Part shown: positions 1-9,869 of the stretch, in pieces | Numbering within the stretch: the stretch's first letter is position 1 | Layout: each line of letters opens with the position of its first letter | Assembly: GCF_001661345.1 (NCBI RefSeq) | Contig: NW_017962920.1 | Coordinates: forward strand, 310,001 to 374,000 | Length of the DNA stretch: 64,000 nucleotides | Reading direction: 5' to 3' | DNA from: Ascoidea rubescens DSM 1968 | Taxonomy: Eukaryota > Ascomycota > Saccharomycetes > Ascoideales > Ascoideaceae | The notes under the pieces: model-generated | Database searches by the model: none | Told to the model about the DNA's origin: nothing | Seen by the model: the letters and a program-made list of their open reading frames with translations, nothing else | Program-made: the position numbers and the translations under genes

Positions 1-5
1 TTGCA

Positions 6-2081
6 ATGATAACAAAGGCTCTTTCAGGGTCATTATTCATTAAGCCCATTTTCACCTATACCACTTTTAAAAAAATTCCTTTTTATTCTTTAAGTTCAAG
101 TTCAAGTTCAAATTCAAATTCATATTCATATTCATATTCATATTCATATTCATATTCACGTTTCTCAACCTTTTCAAAACTTTTAAATAATAACACTGAA
201 AATAACAATAAAATAAAAAAACAAAATTCAAGTGCCAAAAAAGAAGATAAAGTCAAACTCGAAACTCAAGAAAGAATATCAAAAATCCCAATTAGTAACT
301 ACAGAAATTTCTCGATAGTCGCGCATATCGACCATGGAAAATCAACTCTAAGTGACCGATTATTGGAATTAACAGGCGTAATTAAACCTGGCGATAACAA
401 GCAAGTCTTGGATAAGCTAGATGTTGAAAGAGAACGAGGCATAACAATAAAAGCACAGACATGTTCAATGATTTACAACTATAACAACACAGACTATCTC
501 TTACATTTGGTTGATTGTCCCGGTCATGTTGATTTCAGATCAGAGGTGACAAGAAGTTTTGCTTCAGTTAATGGAGCTTTGCTACTAATTGATGCCTCTC
601 AGGGTGTTCAAGCTCAAACTGTTGCAAACTTTTACTTGGCCTATTCACTAAATTTAAAACTAATCCCAATTATAAACAAAATAGACATGGATAATGCTGA
701 TATTCCAAAATCAATTGATCAAATCAAAAATTTCTTTGAGTTGCCCACAGAAGATATAATCTCTGTATCTGCGAAAACAGGTTTAAATGTTCCAAGTATT
801 TTGCCGGCTATTATAGAAAAGATCCCATCTCCAACTGGAGATATCAGCGGGAGATTGAAATCGTTTATTGTGGATTCATGGTATGATTCCTATGTTGGCT
901 GTGTTTTACTAATCAAGATTGTTGATGGAGTTTTGAAAAAAGGTCAAAGAATAATGTCTGCTCACACAAGAAAAAAATACGAAGTCAAGGAGTTGGGTAT
1001 AATGTATCCCGATAGATTCGCAATGGACCAAATATCAGCAGGGCAAGTTGGTTATATAATCCCAGGGATGAAAAATTCTTCTGAAGCGCTAATAGGAGAT
1101 ACTTTAATGTTGGTTGGTCAGGAAGTTGAACCATTGCCTGGGTTTGAAGAATCAAAACCAATGGTGTTTGTTGGAGCCTTTCCAAGTAACGGTGGTGAGT
1201 TTCAAATGTTAGATGAAAGTTTGCAAAAATTAGTTTTAAATGATAGAAGTGTCACTTTGCAAAAGGAAACGTCGAATGCTTTAGGCCAAGGCTGGAGAAT
1301 TGGATTTTTGGGTTCATTACATGCTTCTGTTTTCAAAGAAAGACTAGAAAAAGAATATGGTGCTCAATTGATCATCACTGCTCCAACTGTGCCATATAAA
1401 GTTCAATTCAAAGATGGAAAAGAAAAAATAATCAGCAATCCCGATGACTTTCCTGACTATACAACAAGAGGTGGTAGGATTGAATCGCTTTTGGAACCCT
1501 TTGTCGAAATCATGTCAACCTTTCCAAGTGATTTCTTGGGAACTGTTATAAAATTGTGTCAAGATAATAGAGGTATTCAAACTGATCTCCAATACTTGAA
1601 CACCGGGCAGGTTTTGTTGAAATATCGAATTCCATTGAGCAGACTAGTCGATGACTTTTTTGGCAAATTAAAATCAGCCACATCCGGATATGCTTCTCTA
1701 GACTACGAAGATGCCGGTTATGAAATATCAGACATTATCAAGCTAGAGTTGTTGGTAAATGGAAAGGGAATAGATGCCTTGGCCCAGGTTATGCATAAAA
1801 GCGAGATTGAAAGCACAGCCAAACACTGGGTTAAAAAATTCAAACAGCATATCCGATTCCAGTTATTTGATGTGATCATTCAGGCAAAAGCGAACAACAA
1901 GATTATGGCAAGAGAAACCATAAAGGCAAAGAGAAAGGATGTTTTGGCCAAGTTGCATGCCTCTGATGTGTCGAGAAGAAAGAAATTGCTATCGAAACAA
2001 AAGGAAGGTAAGAAAAAGTTGCAGTCAGTGGGAAACGTTACTATTGACCAGGAAGCATACCAGTCGTTTTTGCGTCGCTGA
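6..2081 (+). CDS. GUF1: Guf1/LepA (EF4) mitochondrial translation GTPase
   Basis: Mitochondrial ribosome-associated GTPase of the LepA/EF4 family, thought to back-translocate or remodel stalled mitoribosomes. All five G motifs are visible: G1 AHIDHGKST at residues 106-114, then [23 protein letters not shown] and SAKTG, followed by the EF-G-like domains and a Lys/Arg-rich LepA C-terminus ending near KRKDVLAKL. The protein is 691 aa; the S. cerevisiae protein is about 645. The extra length is a Ser/Tyr/Asn-rich N-terminal leader that contains a (Ser-Tyr)n run coded by a hexanucleotide repeat and probably acts as the mitochondrial presequence. The ATG at base 6 is used, but only five bases lie upstream, so a start outside the window cannot be excluded. 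Family assignment is very secure. Confidence 0.96.
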   Translation: MITKALSGSLFIKPIFTYTTFKKIPFYSLSSSSSSNSNSYSYSYSYSYSYSRFSTFSKLLNNNTENNNKIKKQNSSAKKEDKVKLETQERISKIPISNYRNFSIVAHIDHGKSTLSDRLLELTGVIKPGDNKQVLDKLDVERERGITIKAQTCSMIYNYNNTDYLLHLVDCPGHVDFRSEVTRSFASVNGALLLIDASQGVQAQTVANFYLAYSLNLKLIPIINKIDMDNADIPKSIDQIKNFFELPTEDIISVSAKTGLNVPSILPAIIEKIPSPTGDISGRLKSFIVDSWYDSYVGCVLLIKIVDGVLKKGQRIMSAHTRKKYEVKELGIMYPDRFAMDQISAGQVGYIIPGMKNSSEALIGDTLMLVGQEVEPLPGFEESKPMVFVGAFPSNGGEFQMLDESLQKLVLNDRSVTLQKETSNALGQGWRIGFLGSLHASVFKERLEKEYGAQLIITAPTVPYKVQFKDGKEKIISNPDDFPDYTTRGGRIESLLEPFVEIMSTFPSDFLGTVIKLCQDNRGIQTDLQYLNTGQVLLKYRIPLSRLVDDFFGKLKSATSGYASLDYEDAGYEISDIIKLELLVNGKGIDALAQVMHKSEIESTAKHWVKKFKQHIRFQLFDVIIQAKANNKIMARETIKAKRKDVLAKLHASDVSRRKKLLSKQKEGKKKLQSVGNVTIDQEAYQSFLRR
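116..157 (+). repeat. Hexanucleotide tandem repeat in the GUF1 leader
   Basis: About seven copies of ATTCAT encode the Ser-Tyr run in the presumed mitochondrial presequence. The run lies in frame, so copy-number change would alter leader length without breaking the gene. Confidence 0.85.
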
Positions 2082-2354
2082 GAGCAGAAGGACGTTTGTA
2101 CATAATTATTTTCTACACTGCGAGACCATATATAATGATATAACGTGTATTTCACTAATGAATAATGACTTTGATCCAGCATAAAAATGATGCCTGGGCT
2201 CGGTGGCCAATCAGCGCCCGGCTCCAAACTGTGAGTAATTTCCATGTCGAAACACTCATCAAAGCCGTTTTCAGCAAACACAAATATAAATATAAACCAG
2301 AGATTTCTGTTTCTGTGTGTGTTTTATTGAGCTATCACAGATCGAGAGAAGCAA
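2082..2354 (+). promoter_or_regulatory. GUF1-SER1 intergenic region with a CCAAT box
   Basis: This gap is the SER1 promoter. It holds a GC-rich stretch with GCCAATCAG (CCAAT at 2207-2211), the kind of site bound by the Hap2/3/4/5 complex, and a TATA-like run of repeated ATATAA around 2283-2297. The site is seen; its use is inferred. Confidence 0.4.
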
Positions 2355-3560
2355 ATGGCGTCAGGAAGATCGTTGGAAAGAAGCGAAGCACACTACTATG
2401 GTGCTGGGCCAGCCTTGATGCCCACTGAGGTTTTGCAACAGGCTGCCTACGACATCATTAACTATTGTGGTGAGGGTGTTGGTGTTGGGGAGATTTCTCA
2501 TCGAAGCAAATTGGCTGACGATATTATCAACAATACCAAAAAGAACATAGCTGATCTATTGAGTATTCCAGATAATTACGAGGTATTTTTCATGCAGGGT
2601 GGTGGCACTACTGGCTTTTCATCAGTAGCAACAAACTTGAGCTCAAACTTCTATAAGCAAAATGGCGATTTGGGCATAAGAGCAAAGCCATATTATATTG
2701 TAAATGGCACCTGGAGTTTGAAGTCCTTTGAAGAGGCCAAGAGATTGGGACTTGATGCAGAAGTCTACTACAATGTTAAGCAGTCCAATGGCAAGTTTGA
2801 TGACTATAAAACTAACAGCAACAAACAATTGCCAAAATTGAATAAAGACCAAGTTTCTTATCTTTATTACTGCGACAATGAAACTGTCAATGGAATTGAG
2901 TTTCCTGAACCTCCAAAAGTTGAATCAGGAATCAACATTGTTTGTGACATGTCTTCAAACTTTTTGTCTAAAAAAGTCGATGTTAGTAAATATGGATTAA
3001 TCTTTGCAGGTGCTCAAAAAAACGTTGGACTAGCTGGGCTAACTATATACATCATAAGAAAAGATTTGATCTCACAATTAAACGAGAAAATTGACGAGGA
3101 AAAAAAAATAATGGATAAATACCACTTGCCAATTACTCCAATCGCAAATCATTTTCCTACTGTTATTAAAAATAACTCAGCTTACAATACTATTCCAATT
3201 TTCACTCTATACATATTAAAATTGGTAACTGATAAGCTAATCGCAGAAGGTGGTCTTGAAAACCAACAAAAACTAAATAATTATAAAAGTGAAATACTAT
3301 ATGGTGTTTTGGATAAATATCCTAAACTATTTGATTTGCCAGTCAATACAGAAGCAAGAAGTAATATGAATGTTGTATTCAGAATCAATGGGGATGGATT
3401 AGAGAGTAAATTTATTGAAGAAGCCAAAAACGAAGGATTCACTGGTTTGAAGGGCCATAGATCAGTTGGTGGTTGTAGAGTTTCAATTTACAATGCAATT
3501 TCTAAACAAAGTGTTGAGAAATTGGTCGCATTTATTGATAAATTTGCTGCAAGTCAATAA
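2355..3560 (+). CDS. SER1: Phosphoserine aminotransferase
   Basis: PLP-dependent class V aminotransferase that converts 3-phosphohydroxypyruvate plus glutamate to phosphoserine, the second step of serine synthesis from glycolysis. Length is 401 aa, close to the family norm (about 395 in S. cerevisiae). The family start YYGAGPALMP is present, with QGGGTTGF in the phosphate-binding region. The PLP-binding lysine sits in FAGAQKNVGLAG near residue 221, and the C-terminal GLKGHRSVGGCRVSIYNA matches the substrate-binding end of SerC. It starts at the first ATG after a long leader and converges on MEC3 86 bp downstream. Very secure. Confidence 0.97.
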   Translation: MASGRSLERSEAHYYGAGPALMPTEVLQQAAYDIINYCGEGVGVGEISHRSKLADDIINNTKKNIADLLSIPDNYEVFFMQGGGTTGFSSVATNLSSNFYKQNGDLGIRAKPYYIVNGTWSLKSFEEAKRLGLDAEVYYNVKQSNGKFDDYKTNSNKQLPKLNKDQVSYLYYCDNETVNGIEFPEPPKVESGINIVCDMSSNFLSKKVDVSKYGLIFAGAQKNVGLAGLTIYIIRKDLISQLNEKIDEEKKIMDKYHLPITPIANHFPTVIKNNSAYNTIPIFTLYILKLVTDKLIAEGGLENQQKLNNYKSEILYGVLDKYPKLFDLPVNTEARSNMNVVFRINGDGLESKFIEEAKNEGFTGLKGHRSVGGCRVSIYNAISKQSVEKLVAFIDKFAASQ

Positions 3561-3646
3561 ATACCCATTGCTTAAAATCATGTTGTTAATATTTATTTTT
3601 TTTTCCTCTTTTTATTTTTCTTTTTCCATAACTAGTTATTCATTAA

Positions 3647-4678
3647 CTACTCAATAACACCATTTATATAGAAAATAAATTCAGCGTCATCGGATTCATC
3701 AATAAACAAATGCAATATTATAACATTTGGTTCAGACATTATTATCGCTGTATTATTGCAAATCTGGCAAATTTTAGAAGCAGATTTGAAGTCATTTAAT
3801 CGTAAAACCACACTCACATCATTGTTTTCATTGGGATTGAATATATTAGAAGAGTCTTTATAATTTTCGCCATCTTTATGATCACCGGTCTTATTCATAT
3901 CGATATCAATACCAACACCAACACCAATATCGTTATTAGTATGACCACGAGCACCATTACTTTTCTGAACCAACAAATTTGAATTCCATCCCAACTTCAC
4001 AATTAAAGTGTCTGATTTCAAAATCAAATTGAGATTTCCCTTTTCGTCAGCATTTATCTTCAAAAATTTGTATTTACTGCTTTTAAATCTTTCAATTCGT
4101 TTGAATATGTTGATGAAATCGCCTGGCAACTTTAATAATAGATTGATTTTATTAATTTCAGGCTCCACAATTTTCAAATCAGATTTCTTTTTCAACAATC
4201 GTACTGGAATCTTGAAAGTATGGTGGATAATGATATTTTGCTGAGATTCGCTATAGAAAACAGCCAAAATAGCATGGTTTTTGAACTTCTTATTGTTAAT
4301 ATTTGCTGCCAAACCATTATTCGCTTTATTGTCCCCATTCAACGTTGAATTGGCAGACGAAGATGATGAAGGATTGACTCTCTGCAATCTGATTGTCAAG
4401 TCTGACGAATTGACCTTATCGAAGTTCCTAAGCACCTGGCACAACTGCTCCAAATTGCACTCCATCGAGATCTGGTTGTTATTAGCAGACTCTATCTCGT
4501 ACTCGTCAAACAACAAACAGGAAAACTTCAACCATATCTGAGGCTCATTTACCACTGACGAGATGACGATAAAGTGCCTGCTAGTGAATCGCAAAACACA
4601 CTGCTTTCTGATGTGTAGAATCGACGCTACTGAGTTCTTAATCTTGTTGCAGTTGCTCAAGGCTAGCTTTAGTTTCAT
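3647..4678 (-). CDS. MEC3: Mec3/Hus1-type subunit of the 9-1-1 checkpoint clamp
   Basis: PCNA-like subunit of the Rad17-Mec3-Ddc1 sliding clamp that is loaded at damaged DNA and activates the Mec1 checkpoint. The open frame continues upstream to a TTG at 4849, but the Hus1/Mec3 family begins MKLKL, seen at 4678, so that ATG is chosen (343 aa). Further matches to the yeast protein are the early IRKQCVLRFTS segment, SMECNLEQL in the middle, and HTFKIPVRLL. A long insert rich in Asp/Gly/Asn (around residues 220-260) is not conserved. Identification rests on this moderate similarity plus position: MEC3 is a close neighbour of GUF1 in S. cerevisiae. It is divergent from ROT2 with 179 bp between the starts. 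Confidence 0.82.
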   Translation of the reverse strand: MKLKLALSNCNKIKNSVASILHIRKQCVLRFTSRHFIVISSVVNEPQIWLKFSCLLFDEYEIESANNNQISMECNLEQLCQVLRNFDKVNSSDLTIRLQRVNPSSSSSANSTLNGDNKANNGLAANINNKKFKNHAILAVFYSESQQNIIIHHTFKIPVRLLKKKSDLKIVEPEINKINLLLKLPGDFINIFKRIERFKSSKYKFLKINADEKGNLNLILKSDTLIVKLGWNSNLLVQKSNGARGHTNNDIGVGVGIDIDMNKTGDHKDGENYKDSSNIFNPNENNDVSVVLRLNDFKSASKICQICNNTAIIMSEPNVIILHLFIDESDDAEFIFYINGVIE

Positions 4679-4857
4679 TGGCACAACCAGACAGTAGTTC
4701 TTGCCCCAGTTTCTGCTCTTCCAACTGAGTTGCTTCCAATAGCACTCTTCAACTGCCTTTAGGGAGAAGAAACTTTCCACCACACTCAAAACGGGCAGAG
4801 CTTCTTCTGCTCTTTTGCTGTTTTCTATCCACTGGCAATCGATAAGCAAATACTGAA

Positions 4858-7806
4858 ATGAAGCTCAATTGGCTAGTGTTGTTTGCTGCTTTCTGCTTCT
4901 GTGTCGTGCCCTCGTTGGCTGTCAAAGAATACCTTTTTAAAAAATGCTCTCAGTCTGGGTTTTGCCAGAGAAATCGCCATTTTTCTAACCAAGTGTCAAA
5001 GTTGTCCCTCAACGATGAATACCAACCTAGATATTCGATTGACAAATCATCAATTAAATTCCACAACAACAATTCAACACTAGTTGGTAGATTGAATAAG
5101 AAATTGAATGACGATTTCACTTCGGTTGCCTTTGGATTCCAGCTTAACATTTTGGAAAACCACAGCATCAGGTTTAGAATCGAAGATCAGCTAACCAACA
5201 CTGTCTCTAATTTCAGAAGATATAACGAGACCTCTTACTGGTCTTTTAAAGATCATGTCCAGCCAGATTTATTGTCAAATGATGATTCTCTCAATGTTAT
5301 CTACAACTACAACAATCCAGACAGTTTCGAGATTAACACAGAAAGCAAGAGTGAAAACATTATCATTGGCTATTCTAATGGTTTATACAAAATCAAAATT
5401 CAATTGTATCCATTTAAATTGACTTATTATTACAACAACTCTCCCTCCATAGTTTTAAATGACAGAAATTTCTTAAATATCGAACACTTCAGAAAAAAAA
5501 ATGATAACGATTTAACTAAAAATCTATCCCCAGAAGAATTGGACTTTGATTGTTTTACAGACTCCTTCAAAGATTCCAGCAAGAACACTTTGAAAAGAGG
5601 TCCTGAATCAGTTGCTTTAGATGCCACTTTTAAAAATTTTTTAAACGTCTATGGCATTCCGGAACATGCTGATTCAATGGCTTTGAAAACTACAAGAGAC
5701 AATAGAGATGATGCTAGTTATGATGGCAAAGAAAGGGATTTAGATCCATATAGATTGTTTAATGTTGATATATTTGAGTATGAGACTGATAGTAAACTTC
5801 CGAACTACGGTTCCATTCCTTTTATGCTTGCTCATAGTCACAACGTATCAGCTGGATTATTTTGGGTAAATTCTGCTGATACCTGGATTGATATAATTAA
5901 AAAAGACAAATCAACTAAAACCCACTGGATATCTGAAGCAGGATTATTGGACATCATTTTGATTTTAGACAATTCTCCAGCCTCTATTAACCAAAAATAT
6001 GGTGATATAACCGGTTATGTTGCATTGCCTCAACTATTTTCCTTGGGTTATCATCAATGTCGTTGGAATTATAACAACCAAGATGATGTCTTGAATATCA
6101 ATAAAAAATTCGATTACTTTAAAATCCCAATGGATTCAATCTGGCTAGATATTGAGTATACTGACGAAAAAAAATATTTCACCTGGAAAAACTCCTTATT
6201 TAATAACCCAACTGAGATGCTTTCAATTTTAGGTGAAACTGGTAGAAATTTGATTGCTATTATTGACCCACATATTAAATCTACAAATGATAAAAATTAC
6301 AACATTGAGCAACAAATACTTAAAAATAATCTTGCTATAAAAGATTCTGATAATAAAAACCCTTTTCATGGTCAATGTTGGCCTGGTGACTCGATTTGGA
6401 TTGATACTTTTAATCCCAAAGCTATTACTATCTGGGCTTCCTTTTATCAAAATTTTACCACTTTTTCAAATGACTCAACCAACTTGCATATTTGGAATGA
6501 TATGAATGAACCATCGGTTTTTTCAGGACCTGAAACAACAGCTCCAAAAGATTTGGTTCACTATGGAGACTGGGAACATCGTTCTTTACACAATTTATAT
6601 GGCCATAGTTTAATTGAGGCAACTTATCAAGGATTAAATGAAAGATATCAAAATATGAAAAGACCTTTTATATTAACTAGATCATATTTTTCTGGATCGC
6701 AAAGATATTCTGCAATGTGGTCTGGAGATAATATGTCAAAATGGGGCTACCTAAAAATTTCAATACCTATGGCTTTAACCTCTGGAATTAGCGGTATGCC
6801 ATTTTCTGGATCAGATGTTGGTGGATTTTTTGGGGATCCTTCAAGTGAATTACTAACAAGATGGTACCAAACAGGTATTTGGTATCCATTTTTTAGAGGC
6901 CATGCTCATATCGACTCTAAAAGAAGAGAACCCTGGGTTCCTGGCGATCCTTATACGTCTATTATTAGAGATGCAATAAAACTAAGATATTCATTATTGC
7001 CAGTTTTTTATAACTCCTTTTATGAATCAAGTATCAACGGCTTGCCTGTCATGAAACCATTATTCTATGAAAATCCTAATAATGAAAAAATATTTGATAT
7101 TGACGATGAGTTCTTTATTGGAAACTCAGGAATCTTGGTCAAACCTATCACTGAAGAATCATTATCAAAAGTTAACCAAAAAAATGAAAATTCTAATACT
7201 GATATAGATGAATATGAAGAAATAGATAACAATGGAAAGTTTGAAATTTATATACCTGATGATGAAATTTATTATGACTTTAATGATTTTACTAAAATTG
7301 ACCAAGGGGAGGGAAAATATGAGTATAAAAATTTATCATTAGATAATATACCAATTTTAATCAAAGGAGGTAATATAATTCCTAGAAAAATGAGATATAG
7401 AAGATCATCAAAGTTAATGAGACATGATCCATATACTTTAATAATAGCGTTAGACAAGAATCAAACTTCAAGTGGAATTTTATACGTTGATGATTTTGAA
7501 ACATTTAATTACAAAAATAATGAGGAATATTTATTATGCAAATTGAAATTCGAAAATAATCAAATTTCTTCTAATATAAATAACTATAAAAATTTTTTTG
7601 ATGGAATTGATGAGTATCTCGAAATTGAAAAAATCATTATAGTTGGTCTTGATGATTCAGGTGATAATTTCAAGGGAGAAATTTCTCAAAATAATAAAAT
7701 TTGGAACGCTTCGATAATTAGAGAAAAAAATAGCTTGGTTATAAAAAATCCTAAAGTTAAAGTTAATACGTCTTGGAAAATTAACATTTTCAACGAAAAA
7801 CCATAA
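4858..7806 (+). CDS. ROT2: Glucosidase II alpha subunit (GH31), endoplasmic reticulum
   Basis: Catalytic subunit of ER glucosidase II, which trims the two inner glucoses of N-linked glycans and so controls calnexin-type quality control; it also supports beta-1,6-glucan synthesis in yeast. Length is 982 aa. There is a signal peptide (residues 1-21, hydrophobic, ending PSLA). GH31 signatures are WLDIEYTDEKKYFTW near residue 430 and IWNDMNEPSVFSG near 547, whose Asp in DMNEP is the family nucleophile. Other conserved blocks are GDNMSKWGY and PFFRGHAH. It has no retention signal, as expected for a subunit held in the ER by its beta partner. The C-terminal third is AT-rich with acidic inserts. Confidence 0.96.
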   Translation: MKLNWLVLFAAFCFCVVPSLAVKEYLFKKCSQSGFCQRNRHFSNQVSKLSLNDEYQPRYSIDKSSIKFHNNNSTLVGRLNKKLNDDFTSVAFGFQLNILENHSIRFRIEDQLTNTVSNFRRYNETSYWSFKDHVQPDLLSNDDSLNVIYNYNNPDSFEINTESKSENIIIGYSNGLYKIKIQLYPFKLTYYYNNSPSIVLNDRNFLNIEHFRKKNDNDLTKNLSPEELDFDCFTDSFKDSSKNTLKRGPESVALDATFKNFLNVYGIPEHADSMALKTTRDNRDDASYDGKERDLDPYRLFNVDIFEYETDSKLPNYGSIPFMLAHSHNVSAGLFWVNSADTWIDIIKKDKSTKTHWISEAGLLDIILILDNSPASINQKYGDITGYVALPQLFSLGYHQCRWNYNNQDDVLNINKKFDYFKIPMDSIWLDIEYTDEKKYFTWKNSLFNNPTEMLSILGETGRNLIAIIDPHIKSTNDKNYNIEQQILKNNLAIKDSDNKNPFHGQCWPGDSIWIDTFNPKAITIWASFYQNFTTFSNDSTNLHIWNDMNEPSVFSGPETTAPKDLVHYGDWEHRSLHNLYGHSLIEATYQGLNERYQNMKRPFILTRSYFSGSQRYSAMWSGDNMSKWGYLKISIPMALTSGISGMPFSGSDVGGFFGDPSSELLTRWYQTGIWYPFFRGHAHIDSKRREPWVPGDPYTSIIRDAIKLRYSLLPVFYNSFYESSINGLPVMKPLFYENPNNEKIFDIDDEFFIGNSGILVKPITEESLSKVNQKNENSNTDIDEYEEIDNNGKFEIYIPDDEIYYDFNDFTKIDQGEGKYEYKNLSLDNIPILIKGGNIIPRKMRYRRSSKLMRHDPYTLIIALDKNQTSSGILYVDDFETFNYKNNEEYLLCKLKFENNQISSNINNYKNFFDGIDEYLEIEKIIIVGLDDSGDNFKGEISQNNKIWNASIIREKNSLVIKNPKVKVNTSWKINIFNEKP

Positions 7807-7952
7807 AAAAAAACAAATAAATAAGTAAATAAATAAATAAAACTTTAGTTTTAAATGGGATTCAACAATAAATTTTCAAATTTTTATATATAATTTATCA
7901 TTTTTACCAAATCTATAAATGAGGTTGTTTTTTTTGTTTTTTTTGTTTTTTT

Positions 7953-9335
7953 TTAATTTATAATATTATCTTCAATAATTACATTCTCATTATACTCATC
8001 ATTGCCGATTTTGCTAGTATCATTTTCAGCTATTTTCAGTTTTGATAAATATTCGTTTTTTTTCCTTTCCCCTGATTGTTCTTGCTCCAAATTATATAAT
8101 TGAGCTTGAGATTTGGAAGAGCTTGAAGGTTGGGGTTGATTTACTGGAAGAGGTTTACTGATTAAGTTGGATATACTTATACTAAAAATTACAGACACCG
8201 CAACTAGTAAAATACTAAAGATACCTCTTCTTGTAAAAGCCCATCTTAAACTTTCAGCATTAAATTTGAATTCTGAAATTAGCTTTGAATTTATTTTTGT
8301 GGCCAAGTCAAGAATCAAATTTTTGATTTCCTTTTGTAATAAAGAGTTTTCATTTTTATAGTTATTAACTAGAATAACCACTTTATTTTTGGACTTGATA
8401 TAGTGTTGATTTAACTCATTGTGAACCAAATTTGAATCTCTTTGTAAAAAATTCAATCCGTTGATCAATTCGTGAAGATGAGAATCTCTTGAGGAATTAA
8501 TTTCAACTCTGAGTTCAGCTCGTGCAGCTTCAAATAAATAATGTTCATTTTCCAAATCTGTCTTTGGAACAAATTCGTCAACCTTTTTTTTCCAATTTGA
8601 AATAATTTGAGATTTAATTAAATTTAGAATAATGTCAGATTGATCACTTGTAAGGCCAGAAGATTTTAGGGTCTCGAACATTTCATTTGTATCTAAATCT
8701 AATGCATATTCGCCATCTTCATCAAGATCAATCTCAGGGAAAACAGGTTTAGAATCGATTTGTTTATCAGTTTCATCGGTAATTGAGCTTTCATTTTTAT
8801 CAGTACTTGCAGTTTTAGTGGAATTTGTGCTTGAAGACTCAATTTTAGAGCTGTCAGGACCATCAAAACTCTTGTCTTCAATTTTCTGGGAATTCTCCTT
8901 AATCTGAGTTTCATTTAAATTGTTGGAAGACGATTGATCTTTCGTTTTATCCTTTACCTGATTGACATCCTCACTTGAATCACCGGTACTATTGGAGCTG
9001 ATTTTATGATTTTCGTTTTCTAATAATTGGTTCTCTCTATCTATCAACTCTTGAATTTCTTTCTCTTTTAAAGCCTCAGCTTCGTACAACTTGTTTTTGT
9101 TTTCTAAAAAACTGCTGAATTCCTTTACATTGGGGTATTTTATAACATTAGAATTGGAAGAATTGGAGGAAATGTTTCTCTTACCCAGGAACACATCATA
9201 AGCATAATGTTTTGCGATGGCTATTGATGATGGAGATACACGCCGTATCAATAAACGATTGTTGTAAAAAAGACCTAGGTGAATTCTAGGCAGACAAAAG
9301 AAAGAAGGACCTGATGCTGAAACATTTTTCCACAT
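7953..9335 (-). CDS. Mitochondrial DUF1640 (CCDC90/MCUR1-like) coiled-coil protein
   Basis: Member of the DUF1640 family of inner-membrane coiled-coil proteins (human MCUR1/CCDC90B, yeast Fmp32 and Ylr283w). The conserved core starts at MFETLKSSGLTSDQSDIILNL, continues through ARAELRVEIN and a long heptad-rich helix, and ends in one membrane segment (GIFSILLVAVSVIFSISIS) near residue 375. The basic, Ser-rich N-terminus looks like a mitochondrial presequence. Residues 110-205 are a Ser/Asp/Lys/Glu-rich low-complexity insert, and the C-terminal tail is acidic. Position beside GUF1/MEC3/GCD7/RSO55 relatives favours YLR283W over FMP32. The molecular role in this family is unsettled. Confidence 0.8.
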   Translation of the reverse strand: MWKNVSASGPSFFCLPRIHLGLFYNNRLLIRRVSPSSIAIAKHYAYDVFLGKRNISSNSSNSNVIKYPNVKEFSSFLENKNKLYEAEALKEKEIQELIDRENQLLENENHKISSNSTGDSSEDVNQVKDKTKDQSSSNNLNETQIKENSQKIEDKSFDGPDSSKIESSSTNSTKTASTDKNESSITDETDKQIDSKPVFPEIDLDEDGEYALDLDTNEMFETLKSSGLTSDQSDIILNLIKSQIISNWKKKVDEFVPKTDLENEHYLFEAARAELRVEINSSRDSHLHELINGLNFLQRDSNLVHNELNQHYIKSKNKVVILVNNYKNENSLLQKEIKNLILDLATKINSKLISEFKFNAESLRWAFTRRGIFSILLVAVSVIFSISISNLISKPLPVNQPQPSSSSKSQAQLYNLEQEQSGERKKNEYLSKLKIAENDTSKIGNDEYNENVIIEDNIIN

Positions 9336-9424
9336 TATAGTGACAGTTTAATTATCTAGAAGATATCAAAACCCAGGTCTTTTATATGCTGTTTCCCGAA
9401 ACGATCTGGAAGCTGTTCAAAGGC

Positions 9425-9435
9425 GGTTCGAATCC
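9425..9435 (+). other. Orphan TFIIIC B-box sequence
   Basis: GGTTCGAATCC is a perfect B-box/T-loop match, flanked by a near-complete T-arm (one mismatch in five pairs). I find no acceptor partner or A-box 50-60 bp upstream. It lies 235 bp before the tRNA-Leu gene. It is either a tRNA relic or an isolated TFIIIC site. Confidence 0.35.
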
Positions 9436-9669
9436 GACTGAGAACACGAAGGAAATATGAACATGGCACTCGACAACAAACCTCATCTCACAAATGAGGA
9501 TACAGGCTTAAACAGGCAATAAGCAGTTTGTTTGCAGTAACCTTTTATTTGAATAATAATACAGTTGCTTTCAAGTTGTACCATTGATTGAAAATAAAAA
9601 TAACTAGTGAGCTAAATATAACGCTTATATGTGACTATACAAAGGCTAAGGCCTTTAGAGGAGTACACT

Positions 9670-9753
9670 GGAGGGTTGGCCGAGTGGTCTAAGGCGGTAG
9701 ACTTAAGATCTACTGGGAGATTTCCCGCGCGAGTTCGAACCTCGCATCCTTCA
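9670..9753 (+). tRNA. tRNA-Leu(UAA)
   Basis: An 84-nt class II tRNA without intron. It has a 7-bp acceptor stem with G-U pairs, anticodon stem GTAGA/TCTAC around loop CTTAAGA (anticodon TAA), a long variable arm and T-loop TTCGAAC. Both A and B boxes are intact, and a T5 run follows directly as the Pol III terminator. It closely matches yeast tRNA-Leu(UAA). A second copy lies on the other strand at 56384-56467 and differs by a single base in the variable arm. Confidence 0.97.
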
Positions 9754-9869
9754 TTTTTGTGTTTTTGTTTTGTATTTGGTCATGTGTGTGTCTGATTTTA
9801 TTTGGAAGATTTTTGGATTAGAAAAAACTTCATCTTTGGCAAAATCAGTCATAAATCCACCGAAAGAAC

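Noticed and set aside
4679-4849. N-terminal extension of MEC3
   Set aside because: It starts at TTG, and the Mec3/Hus1 family begins at MKLKL, present at 4678.
9361-9446. Complete second tRNA upstream of tRNA-Leu
   Set aside because: Only the T-arm is recognisable; no matching acceptor, D-arm or anticodon arm could be folded.
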